A stretch of 64,000 bases of DNA from Mycobacterium sp. MBM. GTDB lineage: Bacteria; Actinomycetota; Actinomycetes; Mycobacteriales; Mycobacteriaceae. The translations under genes were made by a program, and so were the position numbers. The notes under the pieces are model-generated. The model did no database searches. It was not told where the DNA came from and saw nothing but the letters and a program-made list of their open reading frames with translations. The stretch covers positions 434,001 to 498,000 of the forward strand of contig JAKJHY010000001.1 of assembly GCA_021648845.1 (NCBI GenBank). Reading direction: 5' to 3'. Shown piece after piece: positions 8,376-17,028 of the stretch; position 1 is the stretch's first letter; every line of letters begins with the position of its first letter.

Positions 8376-9898
8376 CAGAAGAACCCTTGCGCATTGTCGC
8401 TGTAGCTGACCAGCAGGTTCTTCGTCTGCTGGTAGTGGTCCAGCATCATCTTGTGGTTCTCGCGTCCGATACCGGACTGCTTGTACCCACCGAAGGCGGC
8501 GTGCGCCGGGTACTGGTGGTAGCAGTTCGTCCACACCCGTCCGGCCTTGATATCGCGCCCGGCGCGGTAGGCGGTGTTGCCGTTGCGCGACCACACGCCG
8601 GCACCCAGACCGTACAGGGTGTCGTTGGCGATCTTGATCGCGTCGTCGTAGTCGGTGAACGACGTCACCGCGACGACGGGCCCGAAGATCTCCTCCTGGA
8701 AGATTCGCATGGCGTTGTGGCCGGTGAAGATCGTCGGGGCGACGTAGAAGCCGCCGTTGAGGTCCCCGCCGAGCTGCGCACGCTCGCCACCGGTGACCAC
8801 CTGGGCGCCCTCGTTCTTGCCGATCTCGATATAGGACAGGATCTTCTCCAGCTGATCGTTGGAGGCCTGCGCGCCGATCATCGTCTCGGTGTCCAGCGGA
8901 TCTCCCTGGCGCACCGCCTTGGTGCGGATCGCCGCCATCGCCAGGAACTCGTCGTAGATATCGGCCTGGACGAGGCTGCGCGACGGGCAGGTGCACACCT
9001 CACCCTGGTTGAGGGCGAACATGGTGAAGCCCTCCAACGCCTTGTCCTGGTAGGCATCGTTGGCGGCCAGCACATCGCTGAAGAAGATGTTGGGGCTCTT
9101 GCCGCCGAGTTCCAGGGTGACCGGGATGAGATTCTGCGAGGCGTACTGCATGATCAGTCGGCCGGTGGTGGTTTCACCGGTGAAGGCGATCTTGGCGATC
9201 CGGTTGGAGGAGGCCAGCGGCTTGCCGGCCTCGACGCCGAAACCGTTGACCACATTGAGCACACCCGCGGGCAGCAGATCACCGATCAGCGAGACCAGGT
9301 ACAGGATCGAGGCGGGCGTCTGCTCGGCGGGTTTGAGCACCACCGCGTTACCGGCGGCCAGGGCGGGCGCCAGCTTCCACACCGCCATCAGGATGGGGAA
9401 GTTCCACGGGATGATCTGTCCGACCACGCCGAGCGGCTCGTGGAAGTGGTAGGCGACGGTGTCCTCGTCGACCTCCGACAGCGAGCCCTCCTGCGCGCGA
9501 ATACAGCCGGCGAAGTACCGGAAGTGATCGACCGCGAGCGGGATATCCGCGTTGAGCGTCTCGCGGATCGGCTTGCCGTTGTCCCACGATTCCGCGAGCG
9601 CGATGGATTCGAGGTTCTCCTCGATGCGGTCGGCGATCTTGTTCAGGATGACCGAGCGCTCGGCGGCCGAGGTCTTTCCCCAGGCGGGGGCGGCGGCGTG
9701 AGCGGCATCGAGGGCCTTCTCGATATCGGATTCATCCGAGCGGGCGATCTCGCAGAACACCTGTCCGGTGACCGGGGTGGGATTCTCGAAGTACCGGCCT
9801 GCGGTCGGCGCGACCCACTGCCCGCCGATGTAGTTGTCGTAGCGCGCGTCGAACGACATCAGGGCGCCTTCAGCGCCCGGACGTGCATAAACAGTCAT
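8375..9898 (-). CDS. NAD-dependent aldehyde dehydrogenase (acetaldehyde/EPTC-inducible type)
   Basis: A 507-residue aldehyde dehydrogenase. The cofactor segment [20 protein letters not shown], the general-base Glu in [13 protein letters not shown] and the catalytic Cys in [14 protein letters not shown] are all visible. The doubled CTC active site is typical of the group that pairs with DUF779 and oxidises short-chain aldehydes such as acetaldehyde. ATG 9898 is chosen because AGGAGA precedes it by five bases; an upstream in-frame start at 9940 lacks a ribosome-binding site. Two operator-like sequences lie 19-78 bp upstream. It may oxidise aldehydes from alcohol or diol breakdown. Confidence 0.92.
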   Translation of the reverse strand: MTVYARPGAEGALMSFDARYDNYIGGQWVAPTAGRYFENPTPVTGQVFCEIARSDESDIEKALDAAHAAAPAWGKTSAAERSVILNKIADRIEENLESIALAESWDNGKPIRETLNADIPLAVDHFRYFAGCIRAQEGSLSEVDEDTVAYHFHEPLGVVGQIIPWNFPILMAVWKLAPALAAGNAVVLKPAEQTPASILYLVSLIGDLLPAGVLNVVNGFGVEAGKPLASSNRIAKIAFTGETTTGRLIMQYASQNLIPVTLELGGKSPNIFFSDVLAANDAYQDKALEGFTMFALNQGEVCTCPSRSLVQADIYDEFLAMAAIRTKAVRQGDPLDTETMIGAQASNDQLEKILSYIEIGKNEGAQVVTGGERAQLGGDLNGGFYVAPTIFTGHNAMRIFQEEIFGPVVAVTSFTDYDDAIKIANDTLYGLGAGVWSRNGNTAYRAGRDIKAGRVWTNCYHQYPAHAAFGGYKQSGIGRENHKMMLDHYQQTKNLLVSYSDNAQGFF

Positions 9899-9916
9899 GG
9901 CTTCTCCTGCGTTGTG

Positions 9917-9928
9917 ACACCGTGGTGT
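9917..9928. promoter_or_regulatory. Small inverted repeat ACACC-GT-GGTGT upstream of aldehyde dehydrogenase
   Basis: Perfect 5-bp arms around a 2-bp centre, 19 bp upstream of the aldehyde dehydrogenase ATG. The position suits a repressor site or the untranslated leader. A short repeat like this can arise by chance in GC-rich DNA. Confidence 0.3.
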
Positions 9929-9958
9929 GTCGGTCGTCACTAAACTAGGTCCGCGGAG

Positions 9959-9976
9959 GTTGCATCACGGTTGCAA
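9959..9976. promoter_or_regulatory. Operator candidate GTTGCA-N5-GTTGCAA (copy 2)
   Basis: Same 6+5+7 arrangement as 401-418, here on the plus strand, about 61 bp upstream of the aldehyde dehydrogenase start. The GAF-domain regulator encoded immediately upstream (10020-11294) is the natural candidate to bind it. Confidence 0.45.
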
Positions 9977-10019
9977 CGCGACGATTCGACCGACCGGGCC
10001 TAGGGCCACGATTCTGCGG

Positions 10020-11294
10020 TCAGCCGAGATCGGAATCCAGCCCCGCCAGATGCCCGCGCGCCCCGGCCCGGGCCACCGGGTCGGCCTCGGCGTGATCGTG
10101 CAGCAGTGTCCAGCCACGCCGGTCATCGCGACCGTCGGGGAGCGCCAGCCAGCGCCGCAGCAGGCCGAGATCCGCGCCGGCCAGGACCGCCCCGCGCAGG
10201 CTGGTCATCAACTCGGTGCGCAGCCGCCCGATCGCCGGTGACACCGACTGCGGCAGCAACGCGCCGGAGTACGCGGTCAGCGCCGCGGCGACATCGCCGG
10301 CCTGCAAGGCATCGAGCACATCGCCCATATCGCTGCCCACCGGGGCCAGCAGCCGGTAGGGCCGGGACGCGATGTAGTGGTTGCCGATCACCCGCCGCAG
10401 CCGCGACATCTCGGCGCGGATGGTCACCACGTCGAGGTCCTTGTCGTCGAGCAGCATGGCCAGATGGTCGGCGCTGAGCCCCTCGGGATGACGGATCAGC
10501 AGCACCAGGATGTCGGCGTGCCTTCCGGTGAGCGTGCTGGACCCGGCATCGGCGTGCCAGCGCGGCCGGTCGGCGCCGAGCACCGACAGCCGCGGTGCCG
10601 AGGCGCGATCGGCGGCCGCGGTGTCCTCGGCGGGGCCGGTCAGACGCAGCAGCGCGAGCTGGTTCTCCACGGCAACCGCGGTGGCTCGCACCAGTGCCAG
10701 GGTCTCGGGCGCAGCCACCCTGGAGCCGCCGGTGAGATCGATGGCGCCCAGCAGCGCGCCGGTGGCGGGGTCGTGCACCGGTACCGCGGTGCAGTTCCAG
10801 GGATGCACGATGCGCGAGTAGTGCTCGGATCCGCGGATCTGCACCTCCCGGTCCAGGGCGAGCGCGGTACCCGGGGCGTTGGTCCCGGCGATGTGTTCGC
10901 TCCAGTCGGTGCCGGGCACGAAGTTCATCGCCTCGGCCTTGCGGATGGCCAGTCGGTCTCCCTCGACCCACAGCAGGGTGCCGTCGGCCGCGGTGACGGC
11001 GACGACGACACCCGCGTCCGTCGCGTCTTCGACGAGCAGCCGACGGATCAGGGGCAACGTCGGGGCCAGCGGGTGGGACTTGCGCAGCTCGTCGAGCGCA
11101 TTGATGGCCTCGGCCGTGCGGCCCATGCTGTCCGGGTCCACGCCGGTGGCCAGACTGCGCTGCCAGCTCTCGGCGACGACTCTGCGCAGTGGCACCGAGT
11201 CCAGATAGGAGGCGTCGACCTCGCCCGCCACGAAGAGGTCATGGACGGCACGCACCTGCGCCGGCGGTACTCGACCGCCGGACGTCTTCGACAT
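10020..11294 (-). CDS. GAF-domain transcriptional regulator (AcoR-type N-terminus without AAA+ domain)
   Basis: A 424-residue regulator. The N-terminal 110 residues (VVAESWQRSLATGVDPDS) and the GAF domain (VVVAVTAADGTLLWVEGD, then GTDWSEHIAGTNAPGTALAL and HPWNCTAVPVHDPATG) match sensors of the AcoR type that respond to aldehydes, alcohols or acetoin. The sigma-54 AAA+ domain is absent. Instead residues about 290-360 form a winged-helix-like region (LTGRHADILVLLIRHPEGLS, TIRAEMSRLRRVIG). ATG 11294 is taken over several upstream in-frame codons in low-complexity sequence. It sits upstream of the aldehyde dehydrogenase on the same strand and probably activates it. Confidence 0.75.
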   Translation of the reverse strand: MSKTSGGRVPPAQVRAVHDLFVAGEVDASYLDSVPLRRVVAESWQRSLATGVDPDSMGRTAEAINALDELRKSHPLAPTLPLIRRLLVEDATDAGVVVAVTAADGTLLWVEGDRLAIRKAEAMNFVPGTDWSEHIAGTNAPGTALALDREVQIRGSEHYSRIVHPWNCTAVPVHDPATGALLGAIDLTGGSRVAAPETLALVRATAVAVENQLALLRLTGPAEDTAAADRASAPRLSVLGADRPRWHADAGSSTLTGRHADILVLLIRHPEGLSADHLAMLLDDKDLDVVTIRAEMSRLRRVIGNHYIASRPYRLLAPVGSDMGDVLDALQAGDVAAALTAYSGALLPQSVSPAIGRLRTELMTSLRGAVLAGADLGLLRRWLALPDGRDDRRGWTLLHDHAEADPVARAGARGHLAGLDSDLG

Positions 11295-11433
11295 TGCCAC
11301 CAAGCTCACACTCCCCGCGCACAGCCGACGAGCCGGCACCGGCGCATGGGACCAGGATAGGTGACCGTAAGCGGTCTGATCCGGATTCGTCCTTCTCCGC
11401 CGCCCAGGCCGGTGACTGTGCCGATGCCGATGA

Positions 11434-11476
11434 CTGTGCGGTCCCGCCGGTCTCTCCCCCAGGCGGGACCGCACAG
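11434..11476 (-). terminator. Strong hairpin downstream of esxT
   Basis: A perfect 15-bp inverted repeat (11434-11448 with 11462-11476; arm CTGTGCGGTCCCGCC) around a 13-nt loop, starting 16 nt after the esxT stop. It lacks a T tract on either side, as is common for mycobacterial intrinsic terminators. It would end minus-strand transcription from the ESX-4 genes. Confidence 0.7.
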
Positions 11477-11492
11477 AGTTCACCGGCCTCGG

Positions 11493-11789
11493 TCAGCCGC
11501 CCCAGGCGCCGGCCGCGCGTCGGTCGGTCGCCGAGACGTCGTCGGCACCGTCGCGTACCGCGTTGCCCAACCGGAACAGGATGTCGTTGAGCGCCGCGGC
11601 AGCCTGGTCCCAGCGCTGCTGTTCGGTGCGGTAGGCCTCGGCCGCCGCGGCCGTCCAGGTCTGCTGTAGCGGCGCGATCTGGGCCCGCAGATCCTCCAGC
11701 GCGGCGTTGAAGCGGGCCGAGGTGGTGTGGATCTCCTGGCGCACCGTGTACTCGATCTCGTCGAAGTTGTAGGTCAACATCATGTCCAT
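11493..11789 (-). CDS. esxT: ESAT-6-like protein EsxT
   Basis: A 98-residue WXG100-superfamily protein, all-helical, secreted as a heterodimer with EsxU through ESX-4. The centre reads QQTWTAAAAEAYRTEQ: Trp-Thr-Ala stands at the hairpin turn in place of the usual Trp-x-Gly. As I recall, M. tuberculosis EsxT also has Trp-Thr here. The C-terminus DRRAAGAW also matches EsxT. It follows esxU by 17 nt and is the last gene before the hairpin at 11434-11476. The ATG at 11789 is preceded by AAAGGAC; ATG 11783 is an alternative. Confidence 0.93.
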   Translation of the reverse strand: MDMMLTYNFDEIEYTVRQEIHTTSARFNAALEDLRAQIAPLQQTWTAAAAEAYRTEQQRWDQAAAALNDILFRLGNAVRDGADDVSATDRRAAGAWGG

Positions 11790-11806
11790 CAGACGAGGTC
11801 CTTTCG

Positions 11807-12115
11807 CTACAGCTGGCTGGTCACCGCGGCGATGCGGTGCGAATGGCTTTCGGCGGACTCACGCAATGTGCCCTCGTTGAGCCGGATGGTCTCGGCGATG
11901 CGGTCCAGGGCGTTGTGCAAGGACAGCGATTCGGCGTTCCAGCGGTCGACGACCTCGCGGAAGCGGACCGCCGCCGCCCCACCCCACACCGAGGCGGGCA
12001 CACTGCACATCCGTCCGATGAACGTGCCGAGCATGGCCCGGATCTCCGCGTTGCGGGCATCGATCCGGCCGGCGACCGAGGTCATCAGCTCCAGGTCGGT
12101 GTTCAGTGCGGTCAT
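11807..12115 (-). CDS. esxU: ESAT-6-like protein EsxU
   Basis: A 102-residue WXG100 protein, the partner of EsxT. It has the canonical Trp-Gly-Gly turn (ASVWGGAAAVRFREVVDRW) between two amphipathic helices, and no signal peptide, as expected for a type VII substrate. The ATG at 12115 (MTALNTDLELM) is preferred over a longer in-frame start at 12181 because it gives the family length and follows GGAGGA. It heads the esxU-esxT pair. Confidence 0.92.
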   Translation of the reverse strand: MTALNTDLELMTSVAGRIDARNAEIRAMLGTFIGRMCSVPASVWGGAAAVRFREVVDRWNAESLSLHNALDRIAETIRLNEGTLRESAESHSHRIAAVTSQL

Positions 12116-12207
12116 GGTGGTCCTCCCCGTGAAATGGCTGTTGTGAATAGGACGCAGCGCAACCGGAATCGGTTCCCCCATTCAGGATTCGGAGTTCCGG
12201 ATTCCGC

Positions 12208-13347
12208 TCATGGTGCTGCGTGCGCCGACCGGATCGCCTCGTCGCAGTGCCGGCGGATCACCACCCCGGTGGGGGGCTGGCGACATCCGATGGCGATGCG
12301 TACCCGGCCGTCGAGAAAGACCGCCCAGGCGATCTCGTGGTCAGCGCGCGTCTCGGTGTAGCTCAGCACGGCACGGCCACCGCGGTGGTCGTCGGTGCGC
12401 AGTGCGCTGAACACCCCTGCCGGCTGCACGCGCAGCGCCGCCACCAGGACCGCGGCGGTGCTTGCCAGGTCAGGACCGCCCATCGATTGCGTCAGCAGTA
12501 TCGCTGCCGCATCCCCGCCAGGGGCGGCCACATTCTCGCCAGGGGCGGTGACCTCTACCCGTGGCGAACCCGGCCCACCGGTGACCCGACGGGCCTCCCA
12601 GCCGACCGGGATCCGCACCGTCACCCGCCCCTCGGTCAGCAATGTGGTCGGGTACCCGGCAGGTGCGCTCACTCGCGGCAGCACGAGCGTCGCGGCGAGA
12701 GTCAGCACCAGACCCGCCGAGCACGCCCATACGGTCGAGCGCCGCACCGGGGTCGGCGCCGGCCGCTGTTGCGTATCGGCCGACACCGCCAGGGCGGCAT
12801 CGTCGACCATCCGGACATCCCGCGCACCGAGGAGCTCCGCGAGCGCACTGGCCAGCTCCGCCGATCCGGGGACACCCGTCGGCGCGTCGATCACTATCGG
12901 CGCGCACCCGATGGCGCCGCGCGCCACGGACCCGGCCACCTCGGCGCTCGTCCCCAACCGCGGTGTCGCGGCCACCGGCGCACCCGCACACCGGCAGAGC
13001 ACGAACTCGGCGGCGATCTCGATGACGCACCGTGCCGCCGACCCGCACACCTCGTGGCGGCGCAGGATCGCGGTGTGCGCGCAGTGTGGGACCGCGGCGC
13101 GACGGAGCCGTTGCACCCGGGTGTCGCTCCACCACCCCGGGCACACCAGCAGCAGCCGACGTGGGTGCTCATCGCCGACGGCGGCGCCGATGACATCCGT
13201 CCACAGGTCGGCGACGGTAACCGCACGCTCCCCGACCAGAACGCGGTCGTCGTCGATGGCTTCGATTGCCGCAGCGACCAACTCGTCGGGGACCGGGTGC
13301 GGTCCGGTCACCGTCCCGGGTCCGATGACCAGTACCGTCGCGCTCAC
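12208..13347 (-). CDS. Type VII secretion-associated protein, Rv3446c family
   Basis: A 379-residue protein found between eccC4 and the esx pair of ESX-4 loci. The N-terminal half is a variable soluble region. A single membrane segment (STVWACSAGLVLTLAATLVL) lies near residue 240. The C-terminal domain contains VTVRIPVGWEARRVTGGPGS and FLDGRVRIAIGCR, the conserved part of this family. The GTG at 13347 overlaps the eccC4 TGA by four bases, so longer in-frame starts inside eccC4 are unlikely. Its exact role in secretion is unknown. Confidence 0.85.
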   Translation of the reverse strand: MSATVLVIGPGTVTGPHPVPDELVAAAIEAIDDDRVLVGERAVTVADLWTDVIGAAVGDEHPRRLLLVCPGWWSDTRVQRLRRAAVPHCAHTAILRRHEVCGSAARCVIEIAAEFVLCRCAGAPVAATPRLGTSAEVAGSVARGAIGCAPIVIDAPTGVPGSAELASALAELLGARDVRMVDDAALAVSADTQQRPAPTPVRRSTVWACSAGLVLTLAATLVLPRVSAPAGYPTTLLTEGRVTVRIPVGWEARRVTGGPGSPRVEVTAPGENVAAPGGDAAAILLTQSMGGPDLASTAAVLVAALRVQPAGVFSALRTDDHRGGRAVLSYTETRADHEIAWAVFLDGRVRIAIGCRQPPTGVVIRRHCDEAIRSAHAAP

Positions 13348-16300
13348 GGCTCCGCGGTCCAGGCGATCTGCACCCGCTCGGGCCCGCACCCGCGGGTGGT
13401 CAGGACGGCCCGACCCGGTGGCAACGGCGTCGGCCGCGCGACACCCAACAGCGCCCCCTCGTCCGGCGCCGCGCTCATCAGCAGCCCGGTACATCCGAGC
13501 TCACGCATGGCGGCAGGCACCTGGTTGAACAGTGCCCGCGACCCGCCGGCCGCCCGCCGGGCAATCACCAGGTGCAGGCCGATGTCGCGGGCGTGTGGCA
13601 GGAACTCCAGCAGCGGCGTCAGCGGGTCCGTGCCGGCGCCGGTGACCAACTCGTAATCGTCGACCACGAAATAGATTTCCGGCCCGGACCACCACGACCG
13701 GTCCCGCAACTGGCGCTGGGTGACCGTGGCCCCGGGCAACCTGGCACGCAGCTGCTCGGTCACCTGGGGCAGATGGGTCTGGAGCATGGCGGTCGACATC
13801 AGGTATCCGCCGAGGTGCGCGGTGTCGACCACCGCCAACAGGGTCCGCCGCAGATCGACGAGATGAATCTGAACCCGCTCCGGCGGGCAGCTGGTGATCA
13901 GTTGGGCGCAGAGTGTGCGCAACGCCGCGGTCTTCCCACACCCGCTGTCCCCCAGCACCATCAGATGCGGGTGCTCGGCGAAGTCCACTGCGACCGGTCG
14001 CAGTTCGGACTCGCCGATACCGATGGTGACGTGCGTCGGGCTGGCGCCCGGTGCCGGCACCGTACTGCGCTCCACCAGGGCGGGCAACAACCGGACCGGG
14101 ATCGCGCAGCGCCCACCGTGGCGTGCGCGCAGGTGCTGCGCGATGCCGTCGATGGCATCCCACGGTGGTGACGCGATCGCCGCGACGCGGCCGTCGCGGG
14201 TGATCCCGGCTCCGGGCGGGCCGCCGATCAGATGGCGTGCCGCCTTGCGGTCCATCTCGGATTCCGCGGGTTCACCGAGGCGCAGCTCGATGCGGGTACC
14301 GAGCTGGTCCTTGACCGCGGGGCGCAGCTCGGACCAGCGCGCCGCGGTGAGCACGACGTGGATACCCAGTGCCAGTCCGTGCGCAACCATCGCGGTGATG
14401 GCGGATTCGAGCTCGTCGTCGACCTGCCGGAGCTCACCCCACCCGTCCACGACCAGGAACACCTCGCCGTAACCGTCGGGCGCCCCGGTGCGCCCGGCGG
14501 CCTGCCGGCGGCGGGCCAGCGCTTCGAGCTGTGCGACCGTGCGGCGCACCAGCTCCCCGTCGCCGCGCCCCGCGACGATCCCGGTGTGCGGAAGGTGCTG
14601 CAGCGCGGCCAACGCGCCGCCGCCAAAGTCCAGACAGTAGAACTGGATATCGGCGGGACTGTGGGTGGCGGCCAATCCCAGCAGCAGGGTGCACAATGTG
14701 CTGGACTTGCCCGATCGGGTCGCACCGACCACGGCGACGTGACCGCCGGCGCCGTTCAGGTCGACGGTGAGCATGTCACGGCGTTGCGCGAAAGCGTTGT
14801 CCACCAACCCGATCGGGGCCGTCAGCCGGGCGCCGTCATGTCCGGACAGCAGATCCTGCCACCCAGGGCCTGCGGGCAGCGGGGGTAACCAGAGTTGGTG
14901 TGCGGGACGGCCGCGGCCGCCGAGCCGGTCCAGCATGCTCTGCAACACCGTGACCGGGCTGTCGGTCGCGGCGGGCAATCTTGCGGCACCGTCATCGGGC
15001 GTGCAGGTGAAACGGCGGGGGCGCGGATCCGGGGTGCCCACGTTGACGGCCGGGCCGGAGACGTAGGCCGTCCGTAGCCGCACCAGCTGCCCGTCGGCGG
15101 TCTTGAGGTATGCCGCCCCCGGCGCGGCGGGCAGTTCATAGGCGTCCGGCACCCCGAGGACGGCCCGGGATTCGCCGGCCGAGAACGTCTTCAGGCACAC
15201 CCGATAGGACAGGTGGGTCTCCAGCCCACGCAACCTGCCCTCGTCCAGGCGCTGGCTGGCCAGCAGCAGGTGCATGCCGAGCGACCGGCCCAGACGCCCG
15301 ATCGCCACGAACAGCTCGGCGAACTCGGGGCGCTGGCTGAGCAGCTCGGAGAACTCGTCGATCACGATGAACAGCACTGGCAGCGCGGGCAGCTCCGCGC
15401 CGGACGCCCGGGTGCGCCGGTATTCGGCGATATTGCCCAGATTGCCGGCCGAACGCAGTATCCGCTGTCGGCGGTGCATCTCACCGGAGAGTGCCTCGTG
15501 CATCCGGTCCACCAGATATGCCTCATCGTCGAGGTTGGTGATGACCGCCGATACGTGGGCAAGGCACTCGAAACCCAGAAACGTGGCGCCACCTTTGAAA
15601 TCGATGAGGGCCAGATTCAGGTCGTCGGGCGCGTGTGTGGCGACCAGACCGAGAATCAGGGTCCGCAGAAACTCCGACTTGCCGGATCCGGTCGCCCCGA
15701 TGCACAACCCGTGCGGGCCCATGCCCTGTTCGGCAGCCTCCTTGATATCCAGGTAAACGGGTTCACCGCGATTGGCCGCACCGTCGCCGACACCGATCGG
15801 CACCCGCAGCCGTTCCGAATCCGTCCGCGGCTGCCACCCCCGCTCAGGGCCCGCATCGTCGGCGCCCGCCATGGCTATCAGCTCCGTCCATCCGGGGTTG
15901 CCGCCCGGTTTCGTTCCGGCGCTAAACCGGGACAGCCGGCGTGCGCACATCCGTGCCTGCGCCACGGACAGGCCGTCGACCCGGCTGAGGCCGGCGAGGT
16001 CGACGACGGTGTCCCCGCCGCCGGTGAGGTCCAGCACCGCCGCGGCGGTCCCCGGCGCGGCGAAGGTGTCCCGGTCGCAGATCAGCACGTTGCGCACTGC
16101 TGCGCCGTGGCCGGGGCGTGATGTGTGGTGTGGCAGCCACTTCAGCCAATCCCATTCCGGCCCAGCAGGTCCGGTCACATGAATCACATCAGGGGCATGC
16201 CACACCGCCAGCTGACACACGATGGCGCGCACCAGCGCGGCCACCTCGTGCGGCGCGCCGGCGAAGCCGATCCGGCCGGTGATCTCGGCCGTGACGGGCA

Positions 16301-16988
16301 ACCCCGGCACCACCGCGCACGAGGCGATCAAATCGTCGAGCGCCGCGGCGGTCACCGGGTCGGCCTCGGTAACCGGGTCGGCCGCCGCCGCGACCAATGC
16401 CGTCGCGAGCGGGACCGGTCCGAGGCCCAGCCTGATCCGGCAGAACTCGGGGTCGGCGGGTCTGCGCTCCCACATCCGTGCGCCACCGGCCAGGGTCCAC
16501 AACAGTGCCGGATCGGGGTGCGTCCAGTGCAGTGCATCATGTTGTGCGCGTGCGGTTTCGGTGGCCTGTTCGGCGATCGAATCCAGATAGCGCAGGTAGT
16601 CACGACGGCCGGCATTCAACTCGGCGGTCCGCCCCCGGGTGCGGTGCGACAGGGTGCCGAGCACCGAGACCGCCATCATCAGCGGAAACACCAGGTACAT
16701 CGGATTGCGTGCGGCCGTGGCCGCAGACCCCGACGTCAGGAACCACACCGCCATACCGCCGACCGCGACGAGCATCAGCACCGGCAGCAGGCGCGTCAGC
16801 GGGCTCGCGGGTTCGGCGACCGGAACCGGCGGAGGCCGTCGCAGGTGGATGTCCCCGCCCGGCACCGACGGCGGGCGCGCAGGCCGTTCGCCCAGTGGCC
16901 GCATCGCTTGTTTCGGCATTACCTGTTTGGACGCAGCCGGCACGCGACGGGTTCCCCCGAATTTTGGTGCGAAGCGGGCGGCCACCAC
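13344..16988 (-). CDS. eccC4: ESX-4 FtsK/SpoIIIE ATPase EccC4
   Basis: A 1214-residue motor ATPase of the ESX-4 system. Two membrane helices lie near residues 65-112, followed by three tandem P-loop domains. Walker A motifs are GATGSGKS near residue 430, GATRSGKS near 750 and GDSGCGKT near 1010; the first is followed by LNLALIDFKGGATF and FIVIDEFSELL. Such proteins recruit WXG100 substrates and drive export at the inner membrane. EccC4 is a single polypeptide, unlike the split form of some ESX systems. The GTG start at 16988 is uncertain; ATG 16919 is also possible. It is divergent from eccD4 across 40 bp. Confidence 0.95.
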   Translation of the reverse strand: MVAARFAPKFGGTRRVPAASKQVMPKQAMRPLGERPARPPSVPGGDIHLRRPPPVPVAEPASPLTRLLPVLMLVAVGGMAVWFLTSGSAATAARNPMYLVFPLMMAVSVLGTLSHRTRGRTAELNAGRRDYLRYLDSIAEQATETARAQHDALHWTHPDPALLWTLAGGARMWERRPADPEFCRIRLGLGPVPLATALVAAAADPVTEADPVTAAALDDLIASCAVVPGLPVTAEITGRIGFAGAPHEVAALVRAIVCQLAVWHAPDVIHVTGPAGPEWDWLKWLPHHTSRPGHGAAVRNVLICDRDTFAAPGTAAAVLDLTGGGDTVVDLAGLSRVDGLSVAQARMCARRLSRFSAGTKPGGNPGWTELIAMAGADDAGPERGWQPRTDSERLRVPIGVGDGAANRGEPVYLDIKEAAEQGMGPHGLCIGATGSGKSEFLRTLILGLVATHAPDDLNLALIDFKGGATFLGFECLAHVSAVITNLDDEAYLVDRMHEALSGEMHRRQRILRSAGNLGNIAEYRRTRASGAELPALPVLFIVIDEFSELLSQRPEFAELFVAIGRLGRSLGMHLLLASQRLDEGRLRGLETHLSYRVCLKTFSAGESRAVLGVPDAYELPAAPGAAYLKTADGQLVRLRTAYVSGPAVNVGTPDPRPRRFTCTPDDGAARLPAATDSPVTVLQSMLDRLGGRGRPAHQLWLPPLPAGPGWQDLLSGHDGARLTAPIGLVDNAFAQRRDMLTVDLNGAGGHVAVVGATRSGKSSTLCTLLLGLAATHSPADIQFYCLDFGGGALAALQHLPHTGIVAGRGDGELVRRTVAQLEALARRRQAAGRTGAPDGYGEVFLVVDGWGELRQVDDELESAITAMVAHGLALGIHVVLTAARWSELRPAVKDQLGTRIELRLGEPAESEMDRKAARHLIGGPPGAGITRDGRVAAIASPPWDAIDGIAQHLRARHGGRCAIPVRLLPALVERSTVPAPGASPTHVTIGIGESELRPVAVDFAEHPHLMVLGDSGCGKTAALRTLCAQLITSCPPERVQIHLVDLRRTLLAVVDTAHLGGYLMSTAMLQTHLPQVTEQLRARLPGATVTQRQLRDRSWWSGPEIYFVVDDYELVTGAGTDPLTPLLEFLPHARDIGLHLVIARRAAGGSRALFNQVPAAMRELGCTGLLMSAAPDEGALLGVARPTPLPPGRAVLTTRGCGPERVQIAWTAEP

Positions 16989-17028
16989 CCGGCTATCGTG
17001 AGTTGACGGAGTTCTCGGGGGGACGCAG

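Noticed and set aside
6373-9943. Long plus-strand open frames opposite glpK and the aldehyde dehydrogenase
   Set aside because: They are mirror frames of high-GC coding sequence, with no recognisable domains and full overlap with strong minus-strand genes.
11493-11789. EsxT as a broken WXG100 protein because Trp-Thr-Ala replaces Trp-x-Gly
   Set aside because: As I recall, the M. tuberculosis EsxT has Trp-Thr in the same place; this looks like a feature of the subfamily and not damage.
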